From Rodentibacter myodis (GTDB taxonomy: Bacteria > Pseudomonadota > Gammaproteobacteria > Enterobacterales > Pasteurellaceae), in NCBI RefSeq assembly GCF_001999305.1, contig NZ_MLHQ01000022.1:1-64000 (forward strand): a stretch of 64,000 nucleotides of DNA, in the 5' to 3' direction. The notes under the pieces are model-generated. The model ran no database searches. It saw only the letters and a program-made list of their open reading frames with translations, and was not told the DNA's origin. Within the stretch, counting starts at the first letter, position 1. Each line of letters begins with the position of its first letter. This document shows positions 10,064 through 19,939 of the stretch, piece by piece. The position numbers were made by a program, and so were the translations under genes.

Positions 10064-10068
10064 CGTCA

Positions 10069-10932
10069 TCACTCCCCTGAATGATCAAATCTGGTTGAAA
10101 ATTTGAAAACTTTTTCTGCACAAACGTCAATGCAACGTCCGCAGCTAATACAATCTTTGGAAAGCACAAGCAGGCTTTCGTCTTTTTTTCCGTGCAAAGG
10201 TGAACGTAACACTTGGGCTTCAGGGCAAACATTGTAGCAATCCATACAGTTGTCGCATTTTTTGCGATCAATCACTTTAATTCGGATAAGACTTTTTGCG
10301 CCAATCAGTCCATAAGCTGCGCCAATGGGGCAGAGATGCCCGCACCAGCCGTGTTCTACCATCAAGAAATCAAAAAGAAAAATCACCAATATGAGCCACG
10401 CTGTCGCCCCTAAGCCGAATACAAAAGCACGCCCCAGTGTCGCAACGGGATTAATCCATTCCCATAACAACATTCCGCTTACCGCACTCCCCAACAAAAT
10501 CATTGCCAGAATGCCATAACGTAAATGACGGGAAAGTTTTGCCGTTTGGCGAAGTCCTAATTTACGGCGTAACCAAGCGGCAATATCGGTAACGATATTT
10601 AACGGGCAAACCCAGCCGCAAAAAACTTTACTGCCGAGCAAGGCATAGAAAAGCACGATAATCACTGCCCCCATTAAGGTGATCATATCGGGCAAATGCC
10701 CTGCGGCAAGGCTTTCGGCGGTGATTAAAGGATCGCTTAACGGAATCGTATCAAACAACAAGCTGCCGCTATAATTGCCTTTTAAAATCCATACACCGAA
10801 GTAAGGCCCGCTTAGAAACATCGCAAGAATGCCGAACTGGCTTAATCGCCGCCAAAATAAAAAGCGATTGGCGTACCACCAACCCCATTTTTCACGGGAT
10901 TCTCTACCGGCGTATTTGGGTGCATTTGCCAT
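10069..10932 (-). CDS. napH: Ferredoxin-type quinol dehydrogenase subunit NapH
   Basis: Membrane iron-sulfur protein of 287 residues that works with NapG to move electrons from quinol to the Nap system. It has about four membrane spans, two CxxxCP motifs at the membrane face (CGWVCP, CGHLCP), and two C-terminal 4Fe-4S motifs (CDNCMDCYNVCPEAQ and CISCGRCIDVCAEKV). A strong ribosome site, TAGGAGG, precedes the ATG. The start overlaps the last base of napG, and its end lies beside the napB start, indicating tight coupling. Confidence 0.96.
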   Translation of the reverse strand: MANAPKYAGRESREKWGWWYANRFLFWRRLSQFGILAMFLSGPYFGVWILKGNYSGSLLFDTIPLSDPLITAESLAAGHLPDMITLMGAVIIVLFYALLGSKVFCGWVCPLNIVTDIAAWLRRKLGLRQTAKLSRHLRYGILAMILLGSAVSGMLLWEWINPVATLGRAFVFGLGATAWLILVIFLFDFLMVEHGWCGHLCPIGAAYGLIGAKSLIRIKVIDRKKCDNCMDCYNVCPEAQVLRSPLHGKKDESLLVLSKDCISCGRCIDVCAEKVFKFSTRFDHSGE

Positions 10933-11732
10933 TATTTTCCTCCTAATACCGGTGCTAAAACAGGATCAGTCGCTTCCTGTACTGTGGTTTCGGGAGTGCG
11001 TATTGGTAGGGAAATCATATCCTTCGGTGCGAGAGAATGACCTGCTTTCGCTTTTTCTTCCCAGCCTAAACGATAATGCTTCCCTAACATTCCTTTCGCC
11101 AAATCCATTGGTAGCACTTTAATTGCCGCTTCTTCCAACACGCAGGCTTGTTCGCATTTGCCACAACCGGTACAGGCATCGGAATGTACCGTTGGAATGA
11201 ACAAGGCGTGCTTATCCGAACGTGGGTTGTGTTGTTTTTCCAGTGTGATCGCTTTATCAATAAGCGGACAAACCCGATAACACACATCACAACGCAATCC
11301 TTGCCAGTTTAAGCAGGTTTCGTGATCCAATAACACCGATAGCCCCATTCGTGATTCGTTGATGTCGCTTGCATTGCGATCTAACGCACCACTTGGGCAA
11401 GCGTGCGCACAAGGAATATCGGGGCACATTTCGCAAGGTTTATCACGTGCGATAAAATAAGGTGTTCCGGCTTCTACCGATGATAACAATGAAGCCAAAT
11501 GCAACATCTCATAAGGGCAGGCTTGCACGCACTGGCCACAACGAATACAAGCCGCAGAAAAGGCTTTGGCACCTTGCAGGGCAAAAGGCGGACGTAATGG
11601 CACACCTTCACGAGCAAGGCTTTGTTTTTGCTGTAACCCTAACAAAATCCCTACGCCGGCAAGACCGCCTGCGGTGCGTGCCGTCTCTTTTAAAAATCGT
11701 CTGCGTTCAGGATTGCCTATTGGTTTCTTCAT
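10932..11732 (-). CDS. napG: Ferredoxin-type protein NapG
   Basis: Periplasmic iron-sulfur protein, partner of NapH. A twin-arginine signal [12 protein letters not shown] near residue 10 implies Tat export with clusters inserted; tatABC is at 53.4 kb. Four 4Fe-4S motifs are visible ([46 protein letters not shown]). ATG 11732 is chosen; the in-frame GTG at 11756 lies inside an uptake signal and has no ribosome site. The ribosome site of the chosen start is itself weak (AAAAAGAAA). Confidence 0.95.
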   Translation of the reverse strand: MKKPIGNPERRRFLKETARTAGGLAGVGILLGLQQKQSLAREGVPLRPPFALQGAKAFSAACIRCGQCVQACPYEMLHLASLLSSVEAGTPYFIARDKPCEMCPDIPCAHACPSGALDRNASDINESRMGLSVLLDHETCLNWQGLRCDVCYRVCPLIDKAITLEKQHNPRSDKHALFIPTVHSDACTGCGKCEQACVLEEAAIKVLPMDLAKGMLGKHYRLGWEEKAKAGHSLAPKDMISLPIRTPETTVQEATDPVLAPVLGGK

Positions 11733-11749
11733 TTTCTTTTTGATTTTTG

Positions 11750-11818
11750 ACCGCACTTTTTCAATTTTCTTCCCTCTCTAAACTGCCGGAAGGGAAATGA
11801 AGAAGATAAAGTGCGGTT
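11750..11818. promoter_or_regulatory. Paired uptake signals and stem in the napA-napG gap
   Basis: ACCGCACTTT near 11750 and AAAGTGCGGT near 11808 are inverted around a loop of about 50 bases, which contains TTCCCT and AGGGAA as smaller 6-bp arms. The transcript between napA and napG can therefore fold. No good T-tract follows. It may stabilise or process the message rather than end it. Confidence 0.35.
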
Positions 11819-11834
11819 GATTTTTACCTTGTTT

Positions 11835-14318
11835 TTACGCTGCCTTTTCCACTTTTACGGCGCATTTTTTAAAGTCCGTCTCTTTTGAAATCGGGTCGGT
11901 TGCATCTAAGGTTAAGGCGTTTGCAAGCTGACCGGCATCAAAGAAAGTGGTGTAAACCAAGCCACGAGGCGGCTTATTGCGTCCACGGGTATCAAGATAA
12001 GAAATCATCTCACCACGGCGTGATGAAATCTTAATTTTATCACCATGGCGTAAACCGCGTGCTTCGGCATCCAGTGGGTGCATCCACACGAGATTATTTG
12101 GGAACGCACGGTGTAATTCCGGTACGCGGCGGGTCATCGTGCCGGTATGCCAGTGTTCAAGCACACGACCGGTGGATAACCATAAATCAAATTCGGCATC
12201 CGGTGATTCCGCAGGCGGCTCATAAGGTACGGCAAGAATGATCGCTTTTTTATCCGGATAACCGTAGAACGCCACCCCTTCGCCTGCTTTGACATAAGGA
12301 TCGAAGCCTTCACGATAACGCCATAAGGTTTCTTTGCCGTCCACCACCGGCCAACGCAAACCGCGTGCTTTGTGATACATATCAAATGGGGCGAGATCGT
12401 GGCCGTGTCCACGTCCGAATTCGGCATATTCTTCAAATAAACCTTTGTGAACGTAGTAGCCAAAGTGTTCCGATTCATCGTTTAATTGACCTTCGGCAAG
12501 TTCGCTGAGTGGGAATTTATCCACTTGACCGTTTTTGAACAACACTTCGTATAGGGTTTTACCACGATATTCCGGCATTTGTGCCAATAATTCTTCCGTC
12601 CACATTTCATCGGTGGTGAAATATTTGGCAAATTCCATTAACTGCCATAAATCGGATTTTGCTTCCCCCGGTGCTTTCACTTGCTGACGCCAGAATTGGG
12701 TGCGGCGTTCTGCATTGCCGTATGCGCCTTCTTTTTCTACCCACATTGCAGTTGGAAGAATTAAATCGGCAGATAATGCAGAAACCGTTGGATAAGGATC
12801 GGAGACAATCACAAAATTGCCTTCTTTACGCCACCCCGGTAAGCGATCTGCATTAATATTCGGGCCTGCCTGCATATTGTTATTACACATCTGCCACAAT
12901 ACATTCATTGTGCCATCGTGCATGGCACGATCTTGCGCAATGGTGTCTAAACCGAGTTTTTCAGAAATGGTGCCTGCCGGTAATTTCCAAATGCGTTCTG
13001 CCGTTTCACGGTGTTTAGGGTTGGTCACCACTAAATCGGCAGGTAAACGGTGAGGGAATGACCCCACTTCACGCGCGGTACCGCAAGCAGACGGCTGACC
13101 GGTTAGTGAAAACGGCCCACAACCCGGAATGGAGATTTTGCCAGTTAATAAGTGAATATTATAAATTAAGTGGTTCGCCCACACGCCACGGGTGTGTTGA
13201 TTGAAGCCCATTGTCCAAAATGACACCACTTTTTTCTTCGGATCGGCATAAAGTTTGGCTAAATGCTCAAGTTGATCTTTCGGCACACCGGATAATTCGT
13301 GTGTTTTCTCCAGCGTGTATTCAGAAACAAGCTGTTTTAATTCCTCAAAATTGGAATCATACATTTTGCCTGCGGTTTTGCGATTTGTGTCTTTTTCTAA
13401 TGGATTTTCAGGGCGTAAACCATAACCGATATTGGTTTCGCCTCGTTTAAATTTAGTGTGTTTATTGACGAAATCCCAGTTAATCGCATTATTTTGAATA
13501 AGGTAATTAATGATGTAGTTCATAATTGCCAAGTCGGTTTGCGGCGTAAACACCAATCCATAATCGGCAAGCTCAAAACTACGATGCTCAAAGGTGGAAA
13601 GGACGGCAACTTTTACATCAGGATTAGAAATACGGCGATCCGTAATACGTGACCACAAAATAGGGTGCATTTCCGCCATATTTGACCCCCAAAGCACAAA
13701 GGCTTCCGCCTGTTCAATATCGTTATAGCAACCCATTGGCTCATCCATTCCGAAAGTACGCATAAATGCTACCGCAGCAGATGCCATACAATGGCGGGCA
13801 TTGGGGTCAACATTGTTAGAACGGAAGCCGGCTTTCCAAAGTTTGTTCTTCGCATAGCCTTCCCAAATAGTGGATTGACCGGAACTAAACATTCCCACCG
13901 CATTTTGACCGTTCTTTTTGAAGGCTTCTTTAAATTTTTCCGCCATAGTTTTGAAAGCAACATCCCAAGAAACCGGTGTAAAATCCCCGTTCTTGTCGAA
14001 TTTGCCGTTTGTCATTCTCAACATAGGCTGCGTAACACGGTCTTTACCGTACATAATTTTCGGTAAAAAATACCCTTTAATACAGTTTAAACCGCGGTTG
14101 ACTTCGGCATCCGGATCGCCTTGCGATGCCACCACACGTCCATCCTTCGTACCGACTAAAACGGCACAACCCGTACCACAGAAACGGCATACCGCCTTAT
14201 CCCACTTAATTTCGGATTCTGCCGCAACCACATTTTTGACCGGAATTGTTAATCCTGCTGCCGTAGCCGCAGCCATTGCCGCATTGGCTTTCATAAAGTC
14301 TCGGCGACTTACATTCAT
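11835..14318 (-). CDS. napA: Periplasmic nitrate reductase catalytic subunit
   Basis: Reduces nitrate to nitrite in the periplasm with a bis-MGD molybdenum centre and one 4Fe-4S cluster. The 827 residues match the family. The N-terminal Tat signal [15 protein letters not shown] precedes the cluster motif [10 protein letters not shown]...CIKG at about 44-80. The probable Mo-ligand cysteine is in [13 protein letters not shown] near residue 180. Further molybdopterin signatures are [36 protein letters not shown]-like and the C-terminal [26 protein letters not shown] precedes the ATG. It depends on NapD chaperoning, Tat export and cofactor made with MogA (47.7 kb). Confidence 0.98.
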   Translation of the reverse strand: MNVSRRDFMKANAAMAAATAAGLTIPVKNVVAAESEIKWDKAVCRFCGTGCAVLVGTKDGRVVASQGDPDAEVNRGLNCIKGYFLPKIMYGKDRVTQPMLRMTNGKFDKNGDFTPVSWDVAFKTMAEKFKEAFKKNGQNAVGMFSSGQSTIWEGYAKNKLWKAGFRSNNVDPNARHCMASAAVAFMRTFGMDEPMGCYNDIEQAEAFVLWGSNMAEMHPILWSRITDRRISNPDVKVAVLSTFEHRSFELADYGLVFTPQTDLAIMNYIINYLIQNNAINWDFVNKHTKFKRGETNIGYGLRPENPLEKDTNRKTAGKMYDSNFEELKQLVSEYTLEKTHELSGVPKDQLEHLAKLYADPKKKVVSFWTMGFNQHTRGVWANHLIYNIHLLTGKISIPGCGPFSLTGQPSACGTAREVGSFPHRLPADLVVTNPKHRETAERIWKLPAGTISEKLGLDTIAQDRAMHDGTMNVLWQMCNNNMQAGPNINADRLPGWRKEGNFVIVSDPYPTVSALSADLILPTAMWVEKEGAYGNAERRTQFWRQQVKAPGEAKSDLWQLMEFAKYFTTDEMWTEELLAQMPEYRGKTLYEVLFKNGQVDKFPLSELAEGQLNDESEHFGYYVHKGLFEEYAEFGRGHGHDLAPFDMYHKARGLRWPVVDGKETLWRYREGFDPYVKAGEGVAFYGYPDKKAIILAVPYEPPAESPDAEFDLWLSTGRVLEHWHTGTMTRRVPELHRAFPNNLVWMHPLDAEARGLRHGDKIKISSRRGEMISYLDTRGRNKPPRGLVYTTFFDAGQLANALTLDATDPISKETDFKKCAVKVEKAA

Positions 14319-14360
14319 CGTATTTCCCCCAAGTTAAACGTTGATCTTAGATGATATAAA

Positions 14361-14639
14361 TTATTTCTTTTCGTCCTGCTCGTGATAAACCAACGACACA
14401 TTAATCACGCCGTCAATCTCTTTCACGCTTTCCATATTGTCGAGCAAAATATGCGGATCATAAGATTGCATCACCACGACAATTTTTCCCGTTTTTTCAT
14501 CAAAAGTCGGAATTTCGGTATGTTCAATGGCTAAAAGTGCGGTCTGAATTGAGGCTGTTTTTTCAGGATTTCCCTGCACGATTAACCCCACCACGTGCCA
14601 ATCTTGTGCGTTTTCCGCCGTTAAATTTGTATTATTCAT
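14361..14639 (-). CDS. napD: NapA maturation chaperone NapD
   Basis: A 92-residue cytoplasmic protein with the NapD ferredoxin-like fold: WHVVGLIVQGNPEKTASIQTAL, a middle EIPTFDEKTGKIVVVMQS, and a C-terminal INVSLVYHEQDEK. NapD binds the Tat signal of NapA and prevents premature export. The start overlaps the napF stop by four bases (ATGA), so translation is probably coupled. An uptake signal lies within the gene. Confidence 0.93.
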   Translation of the reverse strand: MNNTNLTAENAQDWHVVGLIVQGNPEKTASIQTALLAIEHTEIPTFDEKTGKIVVVMQSYDPHILLDNMESVKEIDGVINVSLVYHEQDEKK

Positions 14640-15157
14640 TTTGTATTACTTATTTTTATCACATCCACCGGACAAGTTTTCACACAAGCCCCGCAGCCAT
14701 TACAGCTTTCCAAATCCACAATGGGCTGAGCCACGCCCCCCATTTGCAAGCGAAAACGAATGGCATTTTGCGGACAATTATCCTGACAAGCACGACATTC
14801 AATATGCCGTTGCGCCAAACAGCTTGCACCGATTTCAATTTTATGTTCCCAAGGCAGTCCTGTTAACGAACGAAAAATGGGCTGCTGACAGATTTCAACG
14901 CATTTTCCACAAAAGGTGCATTCACCTTTGTCAAATCGTACCTCCGGAAAACCGCCCTCGCCTTTCACCAAAATCTGCGTTTCACAAATATCAACACAAT
15001 CCCCACAACGGGTGCATTGTGCAATAAACTCATTATTTGCGACCGACCAAGGTGGACGAATCCCTTCAAAGCCTTGAATTTGCTCTTTTTTCGTGTGCAA
15101 TGATGCTAAAAATTTACCCCGTAAAAACTGCCTGCGTGGTAAGTTTTCAACTGTCAT
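14636..15157 (-). CDS. napF: Ferredoxin-type protein NapF
   Basis: Cytoplasmic iron-sulfur protein, first gene of the nap operon, thought to help cluster loading or reductive maturation of NapA. 173 residues with a basic N-terminus (RRQFLRGKF, Tat-like but in a protein usually cytoplasmic) and cysteine motifs CTRCGDCVDICE, CTFCGKCVEICQ, CRACQDNCP and CNGCGACVKTCP. AAGGGC precedes the ATG. The intergenic region upstream carries anaerobic and nitrate-type control sites. Confidence 0.95.
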   Translation of the reverse strand: MTVENLPRRQFLRGKFLASLHTKKEQIQGFEGIRPPWSVANNEFIAQCTRCGDCVDICETQILVKGEGGFPEVRFDKGECTFCGKCVEICQQPIFRSLTGLPWEHKIEIGASCLAQRHIECRACQDNCPQNAIRFRLQMGGVAQPIVDLESCNGCGACVKTCPVDVIKISNTK

Positions 15158-15434
15158 TTTATTTGCCCTTAGAACCGATTTTCACTCTTTTTAGTGGCTG
15201 CGAATTATGCACGCTCCGCAAAGGATAAGAACTACCTAAAATAGGTAGATTGATAAAAATTTGAACTTTTGTTGTGGTAGATCAAGGAAAGTGGGATAGG
15301 GGGGAATTTTGAGAAATCATAATGCTTTGTTATCGGGTAGACGGATAACATAATTTTCATTTCAAATAGAAAAATGATTGAATGGAAAAGTTTTTCTAAA
15401 GTGCGGTCGATTTTTGGTAAGTTTTTGAAAAAAG
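15158..15434 (-). promoter_or_regulatory. napF promoter region with NarP-like and FNR-like sites
   Basis: No gene lies here. CATAAT (minus strand, 15209-15204) could be the -10 box. An inverted repeat CTACCTA/TAGGTAG (15232-15248) resembles two NarL/NarP heptamers facing each other; its centre falls near -43 from the predicted start, the position NarP takes in E. coli nap, although the spacing is one base short of 7-2-7. TTGATCTACCACAA (minus, 15285-15272) matches 8 of 10 FNR consensus bases. Further upstream TGTTATC/GATAACA (15328-15350) is another inverted repeat of unknown role, and one uptake signal is at about 15397. Confidence 0.5.
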
Positions 15435-15463
15435 AACAGCGTGAGAATGGTTTTCACGCTGTT
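15435..15463. terminator. Bidirectional terminator after yggL
   Basis: AACAGCGTGA (15435-15444) and TCACGCTGTT (15454-15463) form a 10-bp stem. T-tracts follow on both strands (TTTTTT on plus, CTTTTTTTC on minus), so it should end yggL transcription before the nap promoter. Confidence 0.8.
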
Positions 15464-15478
15464 TTTTATCTTGTTAAA

Positions 15479-15823
15479 TTATGGTTTATTTGCCGGATAT
15501 TCCCACCAAATATCGAACAATTCACTGATTTCAATTTGTTGTAATCCGTTCGCTTCAAGCCATTTTTTCACCGTTTCACGGTGGCTTTCGTCACATTTGC
15601 CGATTTTTTCTAAGCACACTAAGCCTTCCCAGTGTAAATAGCCGCTACCTTCATAAGCCAAGCCATTTGGTTGAATCACTTCGCTGATAAAACGATCTAC
15701 GATTTCATCTACGGTTTCAATGGCAGTGCCTTCGGCGAATTGGAAATTGACAAGAAAACCAAGCTCTTGGAATTCTGCGAGGTGAAGTTTTTTGCGTTGG
15801 CGTTGGTTGTAGGATTTGGACAT
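15479..15823 (-). CDS. yggL: YggL family ribosome-associated protein
   Basis: A 114-residue protein of the YggL (DUF469) family, which in E. coli associates with the large ribosomal subunit. The signature is the N-terminal basic MSKSYNQRQRKKLHLAEFQE, then LGFLVNF, and a C-terminal acidic half with GLVCLEKIGKCDESHR. AGGAGAA precedes the ATG. It lies about 120 bases downstream of trmB on the same strand, the same order as in E. coli. The detailed function is not settled. Confidence 0.88.
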   Translation of the reverse strand: MSKSYNQRQRKKLHLAEFQELGFLVNFQFAEGTAIETVDEIVDRFISEVIQPNGLAYEGSGYLHWEGLVCLEKIGKCDESHRETVKKWLEANGLQQIEISELFDIWWEYPANKP

Positions 15824-15947
15824 TTGGTTTTTCTCCTGTTTTAGTTGGAATTGAGGGGTATTTTATATTAATTTTGTTTTTTGGGCATCGACGAAACACG
15901 ATTTAGATATTCTATTAAAAAGATAATTTTTCAAAAATAAAGGAATT

Positions 15948-16688
15948 TTATTTTTTAATAAAATACAAATCCCACACTCCATGTCCTAACTTATTCCCAC
16001 GGGCTTCAAATTTTGTGAGGGGACGGAAATTTGGGCGGGGGATATAATTTCCGCTTTCTGCAGTATTTATCAAATTTGTATTGGCACTTAGCACTTCCAA
16101 CATTTGCTCTGCATAGTTTTCCCAGTCGGTTGCCATATGGATAAAACCTTTATTGGCTAGCTTTTTCACTACCTGCTCCACAAAGTGCGGTTGAACAATG
16201 CGGCGTTTATGGTGTTTTGCTTTGTGCCAAGGATCAGGAAAAAATAATTGCAAACCGCCGAGTGAACTATCCGCAATACTGTCCCGTAGGATTTCCGTGG
16301 CATCGTGGCAAATTACACGTAAGTTTTTCACGCCTTTTTCCACCGTATAGGCAATGCACGCACCCACACCGGGGGTGTGAACTTCAATGCCAAGGTAGTT
16401 TTTATCAGGATTGGCAAGCGCCATATCAACTAAAGATTTTCCCATACCAAAACCGATTTCCAATACCACAGGATGATTGTTGCCATAGATGTAGGCAAAA
16501 TCAAAAGGTGTGGTTTGATAATCTAAACCGAGTTCGCCCCAATGGTCATTCATCATATTTTTTTGAAATTCGCTCAAGCGACCGGTACGCAAAACAAAGC
16601 TACGTACTTTGCGTTTATAGCGACCGTCCTCGGTAAATTCTGCGGTTTCCACGGTTTTACGTTTTTGATCGGCAAAGGTTTGTGTCAT
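15948..16688 (-). CDS. trmB: tRNA (guanine-N7-)-methyltransferase
   Basis: Methylates N7 of G46 in the tRNA variable loop using SAM. 246 residues: a basic N-terminal part ([17 protein letters not shown]), SAM motif [16 protein letters not shown] near residue 75, [16 protein letters not shown], and the family signature [17 protein letters not shown] around 150. It diverges from priA with overlapping promoter elements and has only a weak ribosome site (AAGACAG). Confidence 0.96.
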   Translation of the reverse strand: MTQTFADQKRKTVETAEFTEDGRYKRKVRSFVLRTGRLSEFQKNMMNDHWGELGLDYQTTPFDFAYIYGNNHPVVLEIGFGMGKSLVDMALANPDKNYLGIEVHTPGVGACIAYTVEKGVKNLRVICHDATEILRDSIADSSLGGLQLFFPDPWHKAKHHKRRIVQPHFVEQVVKKLANKGFIHMATDWENYAEQMLEVLSANTNLINTAESGNYIPRPNFRPLTKFEARGNKLGHGVWDLYFIKK

Positions 16689-16724
16689 AAATCTGTCTTA
16701 TTCGGTGCTAAAAAATAGGCGGCG

Positions 16725-16758
16725 ATTATACACGAAATCCCCGCTTTTCCCGTATAAT
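16725..16758. promoter_or_regulatory. Divergent -10 boxes of trmB and priA
   Basis: TATAAT on the plus strand at 16753-16758 lies about 28 bases before the priA ATG. ATTATA at 16725-16730 reads TATAAT on the minus strand, facing trmB. Neither has a good -35, so strength is uncertain, but the two would occupy the same short stretch and could interfere with each other. Confidence 0.45.
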
Positions 16759-16785
16759 AAGCCAAATTTTTTGCCTGAGATTTCT

Positions 16786-18978
16786 ATGAAAATTGTCCGT
16801 GTGGCACTTGCGGTGCCGCTTCCCCGATTATTTGATTATCTTGCACCCGATGATGTGTACTTGGCGGTGGGAAGTCGTGTGCTTGTGCCTTTTGGCTCGC
16901 AAAAACGGGTGGCGATAGTGGCGGAATTGCCTGAGAAATCGGAAATTCCAACGGATAAAATGAAAGCCGTTATCCTTGCCCTTGATACGGCATCCCTTTT
17001 TATGCCGCCCTATTGGGATTGGTTGCATTGGGCGGCGAATTATTATCAAGGGGCATTGGGCGAGGTGTTATTTCAAGCCTTGCCGGTGAAATTGCGCAAT
17101 GGTGAAAGTGCGGTGAAAAATGACCGCACTTTTTGGCGAATTAATGCGGCGGGGAAAAATGCCTTGGCTTCAGGGGAGTTAAAACGCGCTAAAAAACAGG
17201 TTGAGGCTTTGCAATGTTTGCTTGAGCAAGATCTCGAAAAAGGCAATAACGATTTTAATACAGCGGTTTGGGCAGCGTTGAAAACGAAAGATTTCGTGGA
17301 AGAAATCACGGTTGAAATCAAGCCTCAGCCTTGGCAAAAAGCCTTAGGCGATAAGCCGATAGTGAATGTGGATAATCGCCTAACCTTAAACAAACAACAG
17401 GCGTTGGCATTTAGTCAGTTGATGTTTCAGCGTGATTTTAATGTGTGGTTGTTAGACGGAGTGACGGGATCGGGCAAAACAGAAATCTATCTGCAATATA
17501 TTGAAGAAATTTTAAAATCCGGTAAGCAAGTGCTGGTGCTGGTGCCGGAGATTGGATTAACGCCACAAACGGTACGGCGTTTTAATGCCCGTTTTAATGT
17601 GGAAATAGATGTACTTCATTCCAATTTGACGGATACGCAACGATTAAATGTGTGGGAACGCGCCCGTTCGGGACAAAGTGCCATTGTGATCGGCACCCGT
17701 TCGGCGTTGTTCACGCAGTTTTCCGATTTAGGGGCGATTATCTTAGATGAAGAACACGATGCCTCTTTCAAACAGCAGGACGGTTGGCGTTATCACGCGC
17801 GGGATTTGGCGATTGTGTTGGCACAAAAATTGGCCATTCCGGTATTGATGGGGTCGGCAACGCCAAGTTTAGAAAGTATTAATAATGTGCGAAATGGCAA
17901 ATATAAACATTTGGTGCTATCAAAAAGAGCGGGAAATGCGACCGCACTTCGTCATTTTGTCATTGATCTAAAAAATCAACACGTGCAAAACGGCTTGTCG
18001 CAACCTTTGTTGGCACGAATGAAAAATCATCTTGAGAAAGGTAATCAAGTGTTGCTTTTCTTAAACCGCCGAGGATTTGCGCCGGTTTTACTTTGTCACG
18101 AATGTGGTTGGATTGCTCAATGCCCGCATTGTGAAAAACCTTATACCTATCATCAACATCAACGTGCATTGCGTTGTCATCATTGTGGTTCGCAGAAAAC
18201 CATTCCTCGTCAATGTGGCGATTGTGGCTCAACCCACTTGGTGACCACCGGACTTGGCACAGAACAGTTGGAAGAAACGCTAAAAGCACAATTTCCCGAT
18301 TATCCTATTGCACGAATTGATCGTGACAGCACCGCTCGCAAAGGTAAACTGGAGGGGTATTTAGACGACATCCAACAGGGGAAAAGCCGAATCCTGATTG
18401 GTACACAAATGCTCGCCAAGGGACATCATTTCCCGAATGTCACTTTGGTGGCACTGGTGAATGTGGACAGTGCGTTATTTTCTTTGGATTTTCGGGCGGA
18501 AGAACGGTTGGCACAGCTTTATATGCAAGTGGCAGGCCGTGCCGGACGGGCGGAAAAACAAGGGGAGGTGGTGTTGCAAACCCATTATCCCGATCATCCT
18601 TTGTTGAATGTTTTATTGGGGCAAGGCTATCAGGCTTTTGCGGAAGAAACCTTACGTTTACGCCACGCAATGGACTTGCCGCCTTTTAGTTTTCAAGCCT
18701 TATTTAAAGCGCAGGCACGACATTCCGATTTAGCGGAGCAGTGTCTGTCGCAAATTGCGGATTTTTTTCGGCAAAAAAATATAACGGGACTGCAAATATT
18801 AGGCCCTATGCCTGCCCCTTTTAGCAAAAAAGCAGGACAATTCCGCTGGCAACTGCTTTTACAGCATCCACTGCGGATGTTATTGCAAAAAGCATTACGG
18901 GATTATCAACTCGCCAATTTAGAAAAAAACAGCCAAGTGCGGTTGATTTTGGACGTGGATCCGCAGGATTTGAGCTAG
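16786..18978 (+). CDS. priA: Primosomal protein N' (replication restart helicase)
   Basis: A 3'-to-5' superfamily-2 helicase that recognises stalled forks and reloads DnaB. 730 residues. The N-terminal fork-binding domain starts MKIVRVALAVPLPRLFDYL; Walker A is GVTGSGKTEIYL near residue 228; the DEAH-type box is DEEHDASF. A double zinc module follows (CHECGWIAQCPHC and CHHCG...CGDCGS), with helicase motif VI in QVAGRAGRAEK. ATG 16786 is the conserved start; an upstream in-frame ORF extension is not family-like. An inverted uptake-signal pair (about 17105-17132) lies inside the coding region, coding for SAVKNDRTF. Confidence 0.97.
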   Translation: MKIVRVALAVPLPRLFDYLAPDDVYLAVGSRVLVPFGSQKRVAIVAELPEKSEIPTDKMKAVILALDTASLFMPPYWDWLHWAANYYQGALGEVLFQALPVKLRNGESAVKNDRTFWRINAAGKNALASGELKRAKKQVEALQCLLEQDLEKGNNDFNTAVWAALKTKDFVEEITVEIKPQPWQKALGDKPIVNVDNRLTLNKQQALAFSQLMFQRDFNVWLLDGVTGSGKTEIYLQYIEEILKSGKQVLVLVPEIGLTPQTVRRFNARFNVEIDVLHSNLTDTQRLNVWERARSGQSAIVIGTRSALFTQFSDLGAIILDEEHDASFKQQDGWRYHARDLAIVLAQKLAIPVLMGSATPSLESINNVRNGKYKHLVLSKRAGNATALRHFVIDLKNQHVQNGLSQPLLARMKNHLEKGNQVLLFLNRRGFAPVLLCHECGWIAQCPHCEKPYTYHQHQRALRCHHCGSQKTIPRQCGDCGSTHLVTTGLGTEQLEETLKAQFPDYPIARIDRDSTARKGKLEGYLDDIQQGKSRILIGTQMLAKGHHFPNVTLVALVNVDSALFSLDFRAEERLAQLYMQVAGRAGRAEKQGEVVLQTHYPDHPLLNVLLGQGYQAFAEETLRLRHAMDLPPFSFQALFKAQARHSDLAEQCLSQIADFFRQKNITGLQILGPMPAPFSKKAGQFRWQLLLQHPLRMLLQKALRDYQLANLEKNSQVRLILDVDPQDLS

Positions 18979-19056
18979 AAAAAAAGCGTATTTTTCAGTA
19001 GAATTGCCAAGTTTTACCAAAATAATTTAGAAATCATTAAAGTTTAGGATTTTATC

Positions 19057-19875
19057 GTGGCTCATCGAGATTTTGCCGCCCGCAGCGGTTCAAACAAGAA
19101 AAAAAAGAAGAAAGCAAATAAAAATTTGTTAATTGGTGTTGCTTTGGTTGTGTTACTTGCCTTTGGTGTGGGGCTTTATTTTTTGAAAAGCAAAACCCCT
19201 GAGCCTGCTCCGAAAACCGTTGCCCAACCTGAAAAACAACAGCCGAAAAGCGTGTTGCCAAACCGTCCGGAGGAAGTGTGGAGCTATATCAAAGCTTTGG
19301 AAACCCGCACTGTACCGGTGGATGATAAGCCTTCCAGCGTGGAAAAAAATATGCGTTTAACGGAAGAACAACGCCAAGTGCTAATTCAAATGGAAAAAGA
19401 ACAAAAAGCGGCAGAAGAAGCGCGTAAATTGGCAGAACAGCGTAAAGCGGAAGAAGCCGCCAAGGCGCAGCAGCCATCCCTCGAAATGGCGAAGGTTGAA
19501 ACATCAAAACAAGAAGCGAAGAAAACGGTGGCAACGGTGAAAAAAACGGAACCGCCGAAAAAGCCTGAACCGGCGAAAGTCGAAACAGCGAAAAAAGTGG
19601 AAGCGAAACCGGTAGAAACCAAACCAACTGAAACAAAATCGACAGAAACGGCTGCAAGTGGCAAACGTTTTGGCTTGCAATGTGGCGCATTTAAAAACCG
19701 CGCACAAGCCGAAAATCTACAAGGACGTTTAGTGATGTCCGGTGTTAATGCGCAGGTGGTAGTCGCCGGTGAATGGAACCGTGTGCGCGTAGGGCCGTTT
19801 CCTAACCGTGATGGTGCCGCCCAAGCACAAGACAAAGCAAAATCCATCGCAGGTTGTGTGATTATTGGAATGTAA
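19057..19875 (+). CDS. ftsN: Cell division protein FtsN
   Basis: Late divisome protein that triggers septal peptidoglycan synthesis. 272 residues: basic cytoplasmic N-terminus (residues 1-23), one membrane span at about 24-43, the periplasmic essential-helix segment EEVWSYIKALETR near 70-82, a long Lys/Glu/Ala/Pro-rich linker, and a C-terminal SPOR domain (RFGLQCGAFKNRAQAE to the end) that binds denuded glycan. The start is GTG at 19057, preceded by TTTAGGAT at good spacing; no ATG fits. It follows priA, as in many gammaproteobacteria. Confidence 0.93.
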   Translation: MAHRDFAARSGSNKKKKKKANKNLLIGVALVVLLAFGVGLYFLKSKTPEPAPKTVAQPEKQQPKSVLPNRPEEVWSYIKALETRTVPVDDKPSSVEKNMRLTEEQRQVLIQMEKEQKAAEEARKLAEQRKAEEAAKAQQPSLEMAKVETSKQEAKKTVATVKKTEPPKKPEPAKVETAKKVEAKPVETKPTETKSTETAASGKRFGLQCGAFKNRAQAENLQGRLVMSGVNAQVVVAGEWNRVRVGPFPNRDGAAQAQDKAKSIAGCVIIGM

Positions 19876-19895
19876 ATAGTATTGATGATTTTCCT

Positions 19896-19928
19896 AAAAA
19901 GTGTGGTGAAAACAACCGCACTTTTTTT
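19896..19928 (+). terminator. Terminator from inverted uptake signals after ftsN
   Basis: AAAAAGTGTGGT (19896-19907) pairs with ACCGCACTTTTT (19915-19926) through one G-T wobble and is followed by further T. One arm is a true uptake signal; the other differs by one base that keeps RNA pairing but loses the uptake match. Confidence 0.75.
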
Positions 19929-19939
19929 ATTCTTTTGAC

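Noticed and set aside
15328-15350. TGTTATC/GATAACA inverted repeat as a terminator
   Set aside because: No T-tract follows on either strand; left as an unexplained repeat in the napF upstream region.
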